From Chakrabartia godavariana (GTDB lineage: Bacteria > Pseudomonadota > Alphaproteobacteria > Sphingomonadales > Sphingomonadaceae), in assembly GCA_005518185.1 (NCBI GenBank), contig RKSN01000002.1, positions 850,452 through 914,451 on the forward strand: a stretch of 64,000 nt of DNA, written 5' to 3'. This document shows, in pieces, positions 27,420 to 35,732 of the stretch. The notes beneath the pieces are model-generated. The model saw nothing but the letters and a program-made list of their open reading frames with translations, was not told the DNA's origin and searched no databases. Positions within the stretch are counted from its first letter, which is position 1; each line of letters begins with the position of its first letter. A program made the translations under genes and the position numbers.

Positions 27420-28199
27420 ACGACGCGCGAGAATGGCCTCGGCAAGCAGGTGATCGCTGGGCTTGTCCACGTCGATGGCGGCTTCGGCCATGTCCAGCGG
27501 CACGAGCCGCGCCTCCAGTCCCAGCCGCGCACCCGTGCGGCGGAGCGCCTGCGCCAGTCCGATCGTCCGGGTGATCGCGCGCAGGGCCAGCCATGGCCCG
27601 AAATGCAGGAACAGGCGCCACGCCTTCTTCCGGTCCTGCTCCGCCTCAGCCCAAAGCGTCAGCGCGCCGCGCGCCTGCGCGGTCCGCAGCGCGAACAGGT
27701 TGGCGCCCGACCAATGCCCGTCGGCAAAGCGCAGCCAGGTCCGCTGGTTGTCGGGGTAGGCCGCCAGCATCGTTGCGCGTTCCACCATGCCGATCGCCAC
27801 ATCGCATGGCTGCGTCTGCGCGCCCGCCAGAAAAGCGGTCACCATGTCGGGCGTGAGGAGCGGATGATCCGCCGTAGTGACGAGAATGGGCCAGGGCGCA
27901 TCCGCCGTCCCGGCATGGGCCAGAATGCTGGCTGAAATGCCCGCGCCGCTTGGCAGGATTGTCGCCACGCCGCCGGCTTCGGCCGCCCGGGTGAGCGCAT
28001 CCGGGTCCTGCGCCAGCACAAGGATGCGTCCGATGTCGGGCACGTGTGTCAGGGTCCGGATGACGCGCGTGACCATCGGTTCGCCGCCCACTGGAACCAG
28101 CGCCTTCCATGCAGCGCCGAAATGGGTCGCCAACGGGTCCGGGCCGGGACGCTGGCCAGCCAGCACGATTGCGGTCCAGGCACTTGGGCTTGATGTCAC
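27390..28199 (-). CDS. Nucleotidyltransferase family protein (MobA-like NTP transferase)
   Basis: A 269-residue protein of the NTP_transf_3 family. AIVLAGQRPGPDPL is a modified LAGGxxxRxG nucleotide-binding loop, KALVPVGGEPMV follows with the conserved Lys, and VTTADHPLLTPDMV has the metal-binding Asp. MobA relatives transfer NMP to molybdopterin, sugar phosphates or polyol phosphates. Neighbouring flippase, HAD phosphatase and CDP-glycerol-type transferase favour a CDP- or other nucleotide-activated surface precursor over molybdenum cofactor. The start is GTG with a GAGG site upstream. Confidence 0.75.
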   Translation of the reverse strand: MTSSPSAWTAIVLAGQRPGPDPLATHFGAAWKALVPVGGEPMVTRVIRTLTHVPDIGRILVLAQDPDALTRAAEAGGVATILPSGAGISASILAHAGTADAPWPILVTTADHPLLTPDMVTAFLAGAQTQPCDVAIGMVERATMLAAYPDNQRTWLRFADGHWSGANLFALRTAQARGALTLWAEAEQDRKKAWRLFLHFGPWLALRAITRTIGLAQALRRTGARLGLEARLVPLDMAEAAIDVDKPSDHLLAEAILARRSDEPKPPTK

Positions 28200-28232
28200 G
28201 TTTTTGCCTCAAAGCGAACATAGGGGGCGCCG

Positions 28233-28901
28233 ATGGATGTAGCGATCTTCGATCTCGACCGCACACTGACGCGGTATTCGACCTACACGCCATTTCTGAT
28301 TTTTGCAGCTTTTCATCGCGCGCCGCTGCGTCTGCTGCTGCTGCCTGTCTGGGTCGTCGCCATGCTGGGCTATGTGTTCGGCGCCTTCAGCCGGAAACGC
28401 CTGAAAGAAATCGGATTTTTCCTGATGATCGGGGGCCGCACGCGCACGACCGAGCTGGACCGGCTGGCGGACCGCTTTGCCGCGCGCACGATCGCGCGCA
28501 ATTTGATGCCGGCCGCCCTTGAGCGTGTCCGGGCGGAACATGCGCAGGGCGCGTTCCTGATGCTGGCGACGGCATCGCCCAGCCTTTACGCCGACCGGAT
28601 CGGCGCGGAGCTCGGCTTCGACCTCGTCGTGGCCACCCGCCAGCAGGCGGCGCCTCCCGACCAGATCAGCCACCGCATCGACGGCGACAATTGTTACGGC
28701 GCCGAAAAGCTCCGCATGATCGAAGCCGCCTGCGCGGCAGACCCGCGCCTCAGCGATGTCGGCGAGTATCGATTTTACAGCGACAGCGCATCCGACGCGC
28801 CGACGCTGGCCTGGGCGGGTGGCGCCTATGCCGTCAATCCGGACCGTGCACTGCGCCGCCTTGCCGCGCGCAACGGCTGGTCCGTGCTCGATTTTGCATG
28901 A
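28233..28901 (+). CDS. HAD-IB family phosphatase
   Basis: A 222-residue HAD hydrolase. Motif I is FDLDRTLT (nucleophile and acid Asp), motif II is ATASPS, motif III the Lys in YGAEKLRMIEA, and motif IV is YSDSASDAPTL. A hydrophobic cap segment lies between motifs I and II (about residues 20-55), as in the SerB/IB subfamily. It is divergent from the nucleotidyltransferase gene and overlaps the next gene by ATGA. Its likely substrate is a phosphorylated polyol or sugar of the same pathway, by context only. Confidence 0.8.
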   Translation: MDVAIFDLDRTLTRYSTYTPFLIFAAFHRAPLRLLLLPVWVVAMLGYVFGAFSRKRLKEIGFFLMIGGRTRTTELDRLADRFAARTIARNLMPAALERVRAEHAQGAFLMLATASPSLYADRIGAELGFDLVVATRQQAAPPDQISHRIDGDNCYGAEKLRMIEAACAADPRLSDVGEYRFYSDSASDAPTLAWAGGAYAVNPDRALRRLAARNGWSVLDFA

Positions 28902-30064
28902 CGCGCACCGTCTGCTTTCTCTTCAATCATGAAGATGTGCACCAAGTCGCGCATACGCTGCCGGTTGCGCGGCAGTTGGCGCAGCTGGCACCGGACGTGC
29001 GCGTCGACATCGCCGTCTCGACCGAAGCGCAGGCGGAGGCCGTCCGGCGGCTCCTCAATGGCGATCCGGCGGCCTTCGGGCTGAACCTGCGGCGGCTTGA
29101 TCTCAACCCTGCGCTCGATCTGGCCACGTCGCTGCTCAGCCGGATCGTGCCCGCCCGCCGCGTCGCCATCTTGCGCGCGCATCTGGATTATCTGCGCGCC
29201 GTCGATGTGCTGGTCGTGCCGGAATTCACATCGACGCTGCTGCGCTCCCGCTGGGGGCTAAAGACGCCCCTGCTGGTCTGCATTCCCCACGGCAGCGGGG
29301 ACCGCTCGGTCGGCTTTTCGGATGAGCTGCGCCTGTTCGACCGCGTCCTCGTCGCCGGGGAGAAGACGCGGATGCGGATGCTGGAACGCCATCCGATGAT
29401 GGCGGACCGGATCGAGGTCTGCGGCTATCCGAAATTTGATGCGCTCGATCTCGACCGCCGCCCGCGCCTGTTCGACAATGACCGGCCGGTCGTTGTCTAC
29501 AATCCGCACTTCGACCCGCAACTCTCCTCCTGGTACCGGTTCGGGCATCAGGTGCTCGACTATTTCGCGACGCAGGACCGGTATAATTTCGTGTTTGCGC
29601 CGCACGTCATGCTGTTCCGCAAATGGATCCACGGCTCGCTCGAGCATCGCAATCTCGCCTGGCGCAAGACCGTCCCGCAGCGGTACCGCGATCTGCCGCA
29701 CATGCGCATCGATCTGGGCAGCGCGCAGTCGGTCGACATGACCTATACCCTTGCCGGCGACATCTATCTGGGCGACGCGAGCAGCCAGATCTATGAATGG
29801 ATCATCCGGCCGCGCCCCGCGATCTTCCTCAATTCCCATGACGCCGCATGGCGCGACAACCCCAATTATGCGCACTGGACCCTTGGGCCGGTGCTGGACG
29901 ATCCCGCACAGCTTGGGGCCACGCTTGAGGCCATTGAGCGCGCGCCCGACGCGTATCGCGATGTCCAGACCAAGGCGCGCGACCTGACCTTTTCCTTCGC
30001 TGACACACCGGCCTCCGTCCGCTGTGCCGACAGCATCCTCAGGCTGCTCAACGCCCCCGCCTGA
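28898..30064 (+). CDS. CDP-glycerol glycerophosphotransferase-like protein
   Basis: A 388-residue GT-B-like transferase. VCIPHGSGDRSVGF and VVVYNPHFDP are nucleotide-binding-type loops, and GDASSQIYEWIIRPRPAIFLN corresponds to the TagB/TagF motif that binds the CDP moiety. Such enzymes transfer phospho-glycerol or phospho-ribitol to glycans. I chose the ATG at 28898 (ATGA overlap with the HAD gene); an upstream frame is inside that gene. With the neighbouring nucleotidyltransferase and phosphatase it suggests phospho-polyol decoration of a surface glycan. Confidence 0.7.
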   Translation: MTRTVCFLFNHEDVHQVAHTLPVARQLAQLAPDVRVDIAVSTEAQAEAVRRLLNGDPAAFGLNLRRLDLNPALDLATSLLSRIVPARRVAILRAHLDYLRAVDVLVVPEFTSTLLRSRWGLKTPLLVCIPHGSGDRSVGFSDELRLFDRVLVAGEKTRMRMLERHPMMADRIEVCGYPKFDALDLDRRPRLFDNDRPVVVYNPHFDPQLSSWYRFGHQVLDYFATQDRYNFVFAPHVMLFRKWIHGSLEHRNLAWRKTVPQRYRDLPHMRIDLGSAQSVDMTYTLAGDIYLGDASSQIYEWIIRPRPAIFLNSHDAAWRDNPNYAHWTLGPVLDDPAQLGATLEAIERAPDAYRDVQTKARDLTFSFADTPASVRCADSILRLLNAPA

Positions 30065-30156
30065 TCCGGGGCAGCCACATCCAGGCTATCGACAAGCCGC
30101 TTGGCGCCTCACGATTTTCCGCCGATAGTCCGTCTCCCCAGCGGAGTTGGCAGATC

Positions 30157-30699
30157 ATGATACGGCGCTTTTCGGTATTGCTCGTCCTAACCTCCCCGGC
30201 GGCAGCGCAGGGCGTCGGGCAACCGGCGCCGACGGTCGAGGATGTCATCACGCGACCGCTGGCCGATGTAAACCTGAAGCGCCGGGAGATGCCGCCCGAA
30301 CTGATCGCGATCCGCGACCATCCCTATGCCGCTGAAGCGCTGACCAGCTGTGCGGCCATCGGCGCCGAGATTGAAAAGCTCAACACCGCTCTCGGCCCGG
30401 ACTTTGATGAGGTCGAGGTTGATGAGGCCTCCCGCAAGCGCAAGGAGGACGTCGCCAATGCCGCCGGCGGGCTGGTGTCCAGCCTCATCCCCTTCCGTTC
30501 GCTGGTCCGGGAGATTTCAGGCGCCGGGCGGGCCGACCGCGATTACCGCGAAGCCCTCTATGCAGGGGTCGTCCGGCGCGGCTATCTGAAGGGACTGGGT
30601 CAGGCACGAAACTGTCCGGCCCCTGCGCGACCGCTCCACCCGCTGGAGGGGGCGGCCGGGGCGGCAGGACAGGCAATCAGGGGCGGGGATGACAAATGA
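30157..30699 (+). CDS. Secreted hypothetical protein
   Basis: A 180-residue protein with a short signal peptide (MIRRFSVLLVLTSPAAAQG). The mature part is charged and helical (SCAAIGAEIEKLNTALGPDF, then DEVEVDEASRKRKED), with a Gly-rich C-terminal tail. Two Cys residues (in LTSCAAIG and ARNCPAP) could pair. I do not recognise a domain. It has a fair ribosome site and overlaps the next gene by 11 bases on the same strand. Confidence 0.6.
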   Translation: MIRRFSVLLVLTSPAAAQGVGQPAPTVEDVITRPLADVNLKRREMPPELIAIRDHPYAAEALTSCAAIGAEIEKLNTALGPDFDEVEVDEASRKRKEDVANAAGGLVSSLIPFRSLVREISGAGRADRDYREALYAGVVRRGYLKGLGQARNCPAPARPLHPLEGAAGAAGQAIRGGDDK

Positions 30700-31879
30700 A
30701 GCGTCGCGGCTGGCAGCCGCAAAATGGCGGTTGAAGCTTGAGGACTGCAACAACACGGGCGACTTCCGGGAACTGGCGCGCAGGCGCCTGCCGGGGCCGG
30801 TATTTCACTATATCGACGGCGCCGCCGATGACGAGGTGACGCGCAGGCGCAATACCGAGAGCTTTGAGGCGTGTGACCTTGTGCCCAACGTGCTTGCCGG
30901 GGTCGCCGACATTGACATGCGCACGACCGTGATGGGCCGCGAGATTGCGATGCCTCTGTTCCTCTCCCCCACGGCGCTGCAGCGGGTGTTTCACTGGCAG
31001 GGGGAACGCGCCGTTGCCCGGGCCGCGGAAAAGTTCGGCACCTATTTCGGCATCTCCAGCCTTGCGACCGTCAGCATTGAGGAGATTGGCCGCACCATTT
31101 CCACCCCAAAGCTGTTCCAGCTCTACATCCACAAGGACAAGGGGCTGAACCATGCGATGGTGGAGGCGTGCAAGGCGGCGAAGTTCGATGCCATCGCGCT
31201 GACCGTCGACACGATCGTCAGCGGCAATCGTGAACGATGCATGCAGACGGGCTTCACCTCGCCACCCAGGCTGACCGTTGCGTCGGCCTTTGACTTCGCC
31301 CTCCACCCGCGCTGGACGCTCAATTACCTGCTGCGCGAAAAATTTGAGCTGTCGAACCTCAAGGACCATGTCGTCGAGGGCTCCAAACAGGCGATTTCGA
31401 TCCAGGACTATTTCAACACGATGCTCGACACGTCGATGGACTGGTCGACGGCAGAAAAGGTGCGCGCGGACTGGGGCGGCGAGTTCTGCCTCAAAGGCAT
31501 CATGTCGGTCGAGGATGCCCGGCGCGCGGTCGATATTGGCGCGACGGCCATCATGGTCTCCAACCATGGTGGGCGCCAGCTTGATGGCGGTCGTGCCCCG
31601 TTCGACCAGCTGGCGGAGATTGTCGATGCCGTCGGCGACAAGATCGACGTCATTTGCGACGGTGGCATCACGCGCGGCAGCCATGTTCTGAAGGCGCTGT
31701 CGGTCGGCGCCAAGGCCTGTTCGGGCGGGCGGCTCTATCTTTACGCGCTTGCCGCTGCCGGTCAGCCGGGGGTCGAGCGCGCGATCGGCAAGCTCCATGC
31801 GGAAATCGAACGCGGGATGCGGCTGATGGGCGCCCGGTCAGTGCGCGATCTCAGCCGGGAAAATCTGCGTTTCCGGTAA
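30689..31879 (+). CDS. FMN-dependent alpha-hydroxy acid dehydrogenase (LldD family)
   Basis: A 396-residue TIM-barrel flavoprotein that oxidises L-2-hydroxy acids such as L-lactate to keto acids. The family signature SNHGGRQLDGG holds the catalytic His and Arg; YIDGAADDE contains the substrate-binding Tyr, and SPTALQRVFHWQGE and the IDVICDGGITRG phosphate-binding strand are intact. It is probably a membrane-associated dehydrogenase that reduces quinones, as in LldD, but substrate choice among 2-hydroxy acids is uncertain. It is coupled to the upstream secreted protein. Confidence 0.87.
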   Translation: MTNEASRLAAAKWRLKLEDCNNTGDFRELARRRLPGPVFHYIDGAADDEVTRRRNTESFEACDLVPNVLAGVADIDMRTTVMGREIAMPLFLSPTALQRVFHWQGERAVARAAEKFGTYFGISSLATVSIEEIGRTISTPKLFQLYIHKDKGLNHAMVEACKAAKFDAIALTVDTIVSGNRERCMQTGFTSPPRLTVASAFDFALHPRWTLNYLLREKFELSNLKDHVVEGSKQAISIQDYFNTMLDTSMDWSTAEKVRADWGGEFCLKGIMSVEDARRAVDIGATAIMVSNHGGRQLDGGRAPFDQLAEIVDAVGDKIDVICDGGITRGSHVLKALSVGAKACSGGRLYLYALAAAGQPGVERAIGKLHAEIERGMRLMGARSVRDLSRENLRFR

Positions 31880-31950
31880 AGGCGCTTGGCGATCGGGCAG
31901 TGCCGTGCAAATGACCATTGCATCCAGTTGGGTGGAATGTGGGGTGGCGC

Positions 31951-33549
31951 ATGACAGAGCGGGCAGCCGGGGCAACCGCACGCTACAAGGCGTTCATCAG
32001 CTATAGCCACAGGGACCTGACAGCAGCGGTGCGGCTGCATCGACGGCTGGAGGGATACCGCCTGCCCGCGCGTCTGGTCGGCACCGTCACCGCGCGCGGC
32101 GCGGTTCCGGCGCGCCTTACGCCTATCTTCCGCGACATTGACGAACTGCCCGCCGCCGATGACCTCAGCACCGAAATCAAGAGCGCGCTGGCGGACTCGG
32201 CCGCCCTCATCGTCCTGTGTTCGCCCGAAGCGCGGGCCTCACGCTGGGTCAACCGCGAGATCGAACTGTTCCGCGAATTGCATCCGGACCGGCCGATTTT
32301 ACCAGCGTTGGTGCGCGGCGACCCCGAGGAAGCCTTCCCGCCCGCGCTGTTCACCCCCGGCCCCGACGGGACACCGCGTGAGCCCGTCGCCTCCGACCTG
32401 CGCGGCGAGCAGGAAAGGCTCGGCCGGATCAAGCTGATCGCCGGGCTGACCGGCATTGGCGTCGATGATCTGGTGCAGCGTGATGCGCAGCGGCGGTTAC
32501 GCCGCGTGATGGCCGTCACAGCCTCTGCCATCATTGCCATTGTAATCCTGTCCGGCCTGCTGGTCGCGGCCCTGCGCGCTCGCGCCGAGGCCGAGCGGCA
32601 ACAGGCAGAGGCGGAAGGGTTGATCGAGTTCATGCTGACCGATTTGCGGGGACGCCTGAAAGGCGTGGGACGGCTGGACGTCATGAACGCGGTCAATGAA
32701 CGCGCCATGGGCTATTATGGCGAACAGGCGCTCGACACCCTGCCAGACCAGAGCCTCGAACGCCGCGCCCGCATCCTCCACGCCATGGGCGAAGATGATG
32801 AGGCACGCGGCGACCGGAAGGCCGCGCTCGCCAAGTTTACCGAAGCGCATCGCACCACATCCGCCATCGCCGCACGCAAGCCGAATGATGCGGAGACGCT
32901 CTTCGCCCATGCGCAGAGCGAATATTGGGTCGGCTATATGGCGTATCGGCAGAAGGATTTTGGAACAGCCCGCGCGCGGTTCCAGGGCTATTCCAAACTG
33001 GCGGACCGCATGGCGACGCTCAGCCCCGGCACGCTGCGCTATGTGCGCGAACAGGGCTATGCCCGCAGCAATCTGTGCGCACTCGCCCTGACCGCCGACG
33101 TGAAGGACCCCAGGCTGGCGGGCGACGCCTGCGCAGCCGCCGTACAGGCCAAAGTGCAGGTGGTCGCCCTTTCTCCCAAGGATGGGTCGGCGTTTTCCGA
33201 CCTTGCCAACAGCTATGGCTGGCTGGGCGATGCGTACAAGGCATCCGGGGATCGGCAGCGCGCGCGCCAGGCCTATCTCGCGGCGGCGGGTGCGATCGAC
33301 AAGGCCGTGAAACAGGACCCGCGCAATCTCGATTATCGTGACGTGTGGGTCACCCGTCAGTTCTCGCTGGCGGAAATGGAGCGCGAAGATGGCCGGTCCA
33401 CGGCCGCCCGCCAGAGGCTGGAAAATGCCCGCTCCATCGTGGCCGACATGATTGCGCGCGATCCGGCCAACCAGCTGTGGCGGGAACGCCTCGCCCAGCT
33501 GGAGCGCCGCCTTGCGACCCTGATGAAAAAAGAGAAGGAGAAAGCGTAA
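31951..33549 (+). CDS. TIR domain / transmembrane / TPR protein
   Basis: A 532-residue protein. Residues 12-135 form a bacterial TIR domain (KAFISYSHRDLTAAVRLH, then FRDIDELP, then VLCSPEARASRWVNREIELF). The Glu at 103, in the WVNRE motif, matches the catalytic Glu of TIR NADases. A membrane helix (about 187-209) is followed by the segment EGLIEFMLTDLRGRL, common to TIR-TPR proteins, and helical repeats of TPR type up to the Lys-rich C-terminus. The ATG at 31951 is preferred over an upstream TTG. The stop overlaps the next ORF (TAATG). NAD cleavage or cyclic-ADP-ribose signalling is possible but unproved. Confidence 0.85.
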   Translation: MTERAAGATARYKAFISYSHRDLTAAVRLHRRLEGYRLPARLVGTVTARGAVPARLTPIFRDIDELPAADDLSTEIKSALADSAALIVLCSPEARASRWVNREIELFRELHPDRPILPALVRGDPEEAFPPALFTPGPDGTPREPVASDLRGEQERLGRIKLIAGLTGIGVDDLVQRDAQRRLRRVMAVTASAIIAIVILSGLLVAALRARAEAERQQAEAEGLIEFMLTDLRGRLKGVGRLDVMNAVNERAMGYYGEQALDTLPDQSLERRARILHAMGEDDEARGDRKAALAKFTEAHRTTSAIAARKPNDAETLFAHAQSEYWVGYMAYRQKDFGTARARFQGYSKLADRMATLSPGTLRYVREQGYARSNLCALALTADVKDPRLAGDACAAAVQAKVQVVALSPKDGSAFSDLANSYGWLGDAYKASGDRQRARQAYLAAAGAIDKAVKQDPRNLDYRDVWVTRQFSLAEMEREDGRSTAARQRLENARSIVADMIARDPANQLWRERLAQLERRLATLMKKEKEKA

Positions 33550-34091
33550 TGACAGGTGCGACAGCCAAAACCATCATCCGCGAAATCGAAGCGTCCATCA
33601 CCGGCAACAAGTTCCGGCTTGGCTACAAGAACCCGCAAAAGCCCATTGACCTGCCGATGGATGCGGCGATCCAGCATGTCGTAAAGGGCCGCTATGCCCC
33701 GACCGAAGCCCAATGCGATGTCGAGGTGGAACCGCTGAGCCTCAATTGTGCGGCGCCGTCGAACATCATCTTCCTGTTGTCCGCCAAGGACAATTTCCAG
33801 TTCGCGACCGATGCCGACCCGATCCAGTTCAAGGAGGGCGCTGACCCGTCGCGCTATGCGAACTTCTGCCGCGTGGCGCCGGATGGCACCGCCTATCCGT
33901 TCGACAAGCCTTATGGCAGCGCCGAACCGTGCAAGATGGTGACGTTCGAAGCCGTTGCGCCGGCGGCCAATTATGTCGACCGTTTCAACTTCGTGGTCGA
34001 CGTCATTCACGAGAACAAGCCGGGCAAGAAGTCGCCGCTGCGGCTGCTCATCGATCCGGACATCCGCAATCCGGGCGGAAGCGGCGGTTGA
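33549..34091 (+). CDS. Unrecognised 180-aa protein between TIR and SLOG genes
   Basis: I do not recognise this family. The protein has no signal or membrane helix. It starts helical (AKTIIREIEASITGNKFRLG) and then looks beta-rich with four Cys residues (QCDVEVE, LNCAAPS, NFCRVAP, EPCKMVT). FVVDVIHENKPGKKSP and LLIDPDIRN are near the end. The start overlaps the TIR stop (TAATG), and the next gene begins 8 bases after its stop, so it belongs to the same three-gene unit. It may be a linker, sensor or substrate of the two flanking signalling proteins. Confidence 0.75.
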   Translation: MTGATAKTIIREIEASITGNKFRLGYKNPQKPIDLPMDAAIQHVVKGRYAPTEAQCDVEVEPLSLNCAAPSNIIFLLSAKDNFQFATDADPIQFKEGADPSRYANFCRVAPDGTAYPFDKPYGSAEPCKMVTFEAVAPAANYVDRFNFVVDVIHENKPGKKSPLRLLIDPDIRNPGGSGG

Positions 34092-34099
34092 TCGGCTGA

Positions 34100-35728
34100 A
34101 TGGACACACGTCGGGCATCCACGCGCAATCTGACGACAATCCTGGCCGCCGCGCGGTCAGGGGCGCTCGACCATGCCTGGCGCGAATTTACAGCGGCGGG
34201 CTTCGGACCGGAAGATCCGGACCCCGCCGTTCACACGCTCAACGGTCGTCTCCTGAAGGACCGGGCGCTGCGCGCGTCCGCCCCGGCCGACAGGCGTGCG
34301 TTCTTTGCGGCCGCCGCCGATGCCTATGCCCGCGCCGATGCGCTCTCGCCCGCGCCCTATCACCTGATCAACGTCGCAACGATGCGCTTCCTTGCCGGGG
34401 ATCAGGATGTCGCCGCGACGATTGCGGGCGACGTCCTGACGCGGATCGACACCGGTCAGGACATTGCCGAAACACCCTATTTTCTGGAGGCGACCCGCGC
34501 CGAGGCGCTGCTGCTCCGCCGCGATATCGACGCCGCCACACGCTCCATGCGCCGCGCGATCACTTTGGGGTCGAACTGGGAAGACCATGCCGTCACGCTG
34601 CGTCAGCTGAACCTCATCTGCGAAGCCAGCGACCTGCCATGTGACTGGCTGGATGCCTTTCGCCCGCCTGCCAGCCTGCATTTTGCGGGGCATCTGGGCG
34701 TCGCCGCAGACGATGGCGCCAATGCCGAACTGGTCGCCCGGATCGATGCCGTGCTGGAGGCCCATCGCGTCGGCTTCGGCTATGGCGCGCTGGCCGCCGG
34801 GTCTGACATCCTGATCGCCGAGCGACTGCTCGCGCGCGGGGCGGAGCTGCACGTGCTGCTGCCGATGTCGCGCGAGGCGTTTCGTGCGGCCTCGGTCGAA
34901 CCCTGGGCCGAAAACTGGGCCGCACGGTTCGAGGCCTGTGTCGATGCCGCGACGAGCGTGCGCGCCGTCAGCGACATCACCGGCCGCTATGACCCGATTG
35001 CCAACACGCTGGCGAGCGAGCTGTCGATGGGCGCCGCCGCGCTCAACGCCCGGCTCGTGGAAAGCCGCGCGGTCCAGCTGCTGATCGCCGATGAGGCGGG
35101 CGGCTCCTACGGATCCGGCCACGAAACCGCGCGCGACGGGGAGACATGGGCCGCCGCCGGTCGCGCGCAGGACATCATCCGCTGGCCGCGTCAGGTGGCC
35201 ACGCCGCCGGGCGGGGAAGGCGTGCACGACCATCCGGGCCGTCGCGTGGCCGCCATGCTCTTCGTCGGCTTTGCAGGGATCGAACAGATTGGCGATGCCG
35301 CCGCTGAAGCCTTCTACACCCAGACGCTCGCGCCGATCGAGGCGACGCTTGGCACGCTTGCGTCCCCGCCGTTCCTTCTGACGCGGCAGAGCGCGGGGTA
35401 TGCGCTTGCCTTCGACACGCCCGAACAGGCCGCGCGCGCTGCACTTGCGCTGCGCGATGCGGGCCATTCCGACGGGGCGGTCACACTGCGGATCAGCGGG
35501 CATTACGGCATCATCCTGCTGCGCGACGGCGCGGTGCTCGGCAATGCGGCCGCCCTTCCCGAATGGATCGACCCGGTCACGCAGCCCGGCGCGATCTTCG
35601 TGACAGCGGACTTTGCGACGGCGCTGTTCGGGCGGGTCACGTCGGGCTTTCGAACCGAATATGCGGGCGAGCACCTGCCCTTGCGCGGCAACATTGCCGT
35701 GGAACTCTACGCCCTGATGGAGGGCTGA
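34100..35728 (+). CDS. TPR-like / SLOG-like / degenerate nucleotidyl-cyclase fusion protein
   Basis: A 542-residue soluble protein in three parts. Residues 10-180 are helical repeats of TPR/TRAFs-binding type (LINVATMRFLAG, MRRAITLGSNWEDH). Residues 190-330 resemble a SLOG (LOG/DprA-like) nucleotide-binding domain: LHFAGHLGV, then GYGALAAGSDILIAERLLAR and LHVLLPMSREAFRAAS. Residues 382-540 align with class III cyclases, but the first metal Asp site reads FVGFAG (usually FADI) and the second SAGYALAF (usually GDG), so cyclase activity is unlikely. It ends the TIR-unknown-SLOG unit. The domain assignments are from pattern reading only. Confidence 0.7.
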   Translation: MDTRRASTRNLTTILAAARSGALDHAWREFTAAGFGPEDPDPAVHTLNGRLLKDRALRASAPADRRAFFAAAADAYARADALSPAPYHLINVATMRFLAGDQDVAATIAGDVLTRIDTGQDIAETPYFLEATRAEALLLRRDIDAATRSMRRAITLGSNWEDHAVTLRQLNLICEASDLPCDWLDAFRPPASLHFAGHLGVAADDGANAELVARIDAVLEAHRVGFGYGALAAGSDILIAERLLARGAELHVLLPMSREAFRAASVEPWAENWAARFEACVDAATSVRAVSDITGRYDPIANTLASELSMGAAALNARLVESRAVQLLIADEAGGSYGSGHETARDGETWAAAGRAQDIIRWPRQVATPPGGEGVHDHPGRRVAAMLFVGFAGIEQIGDAAAEAFYTQTLAPIEATLGTLASPPFLLTRQSAGYALAFDTPEQAARAALALRDAGHSDGAVTLRISGHYGIILLRDGAVLGNAAALPEWIDPVTQPGAIFVTADFATALFGRVTSGFRTEYAGEHLPLRGNIAVELYALMEG

Positions 35729-35732
35729 GGCC

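Noticed and set aside
27390-28199. Molybdenum cofactor guanylyltransferase MobA
   Set aside because: The nucleotide loop differs from MobA, and the context is surface-polymer synthesis; only a family-level name is given.
34100-35728. Active adenylate/guanylate cyclase
   Set aside because: Both metal-binding Asp positions are replaced, so the plain cyclase label would mislead.
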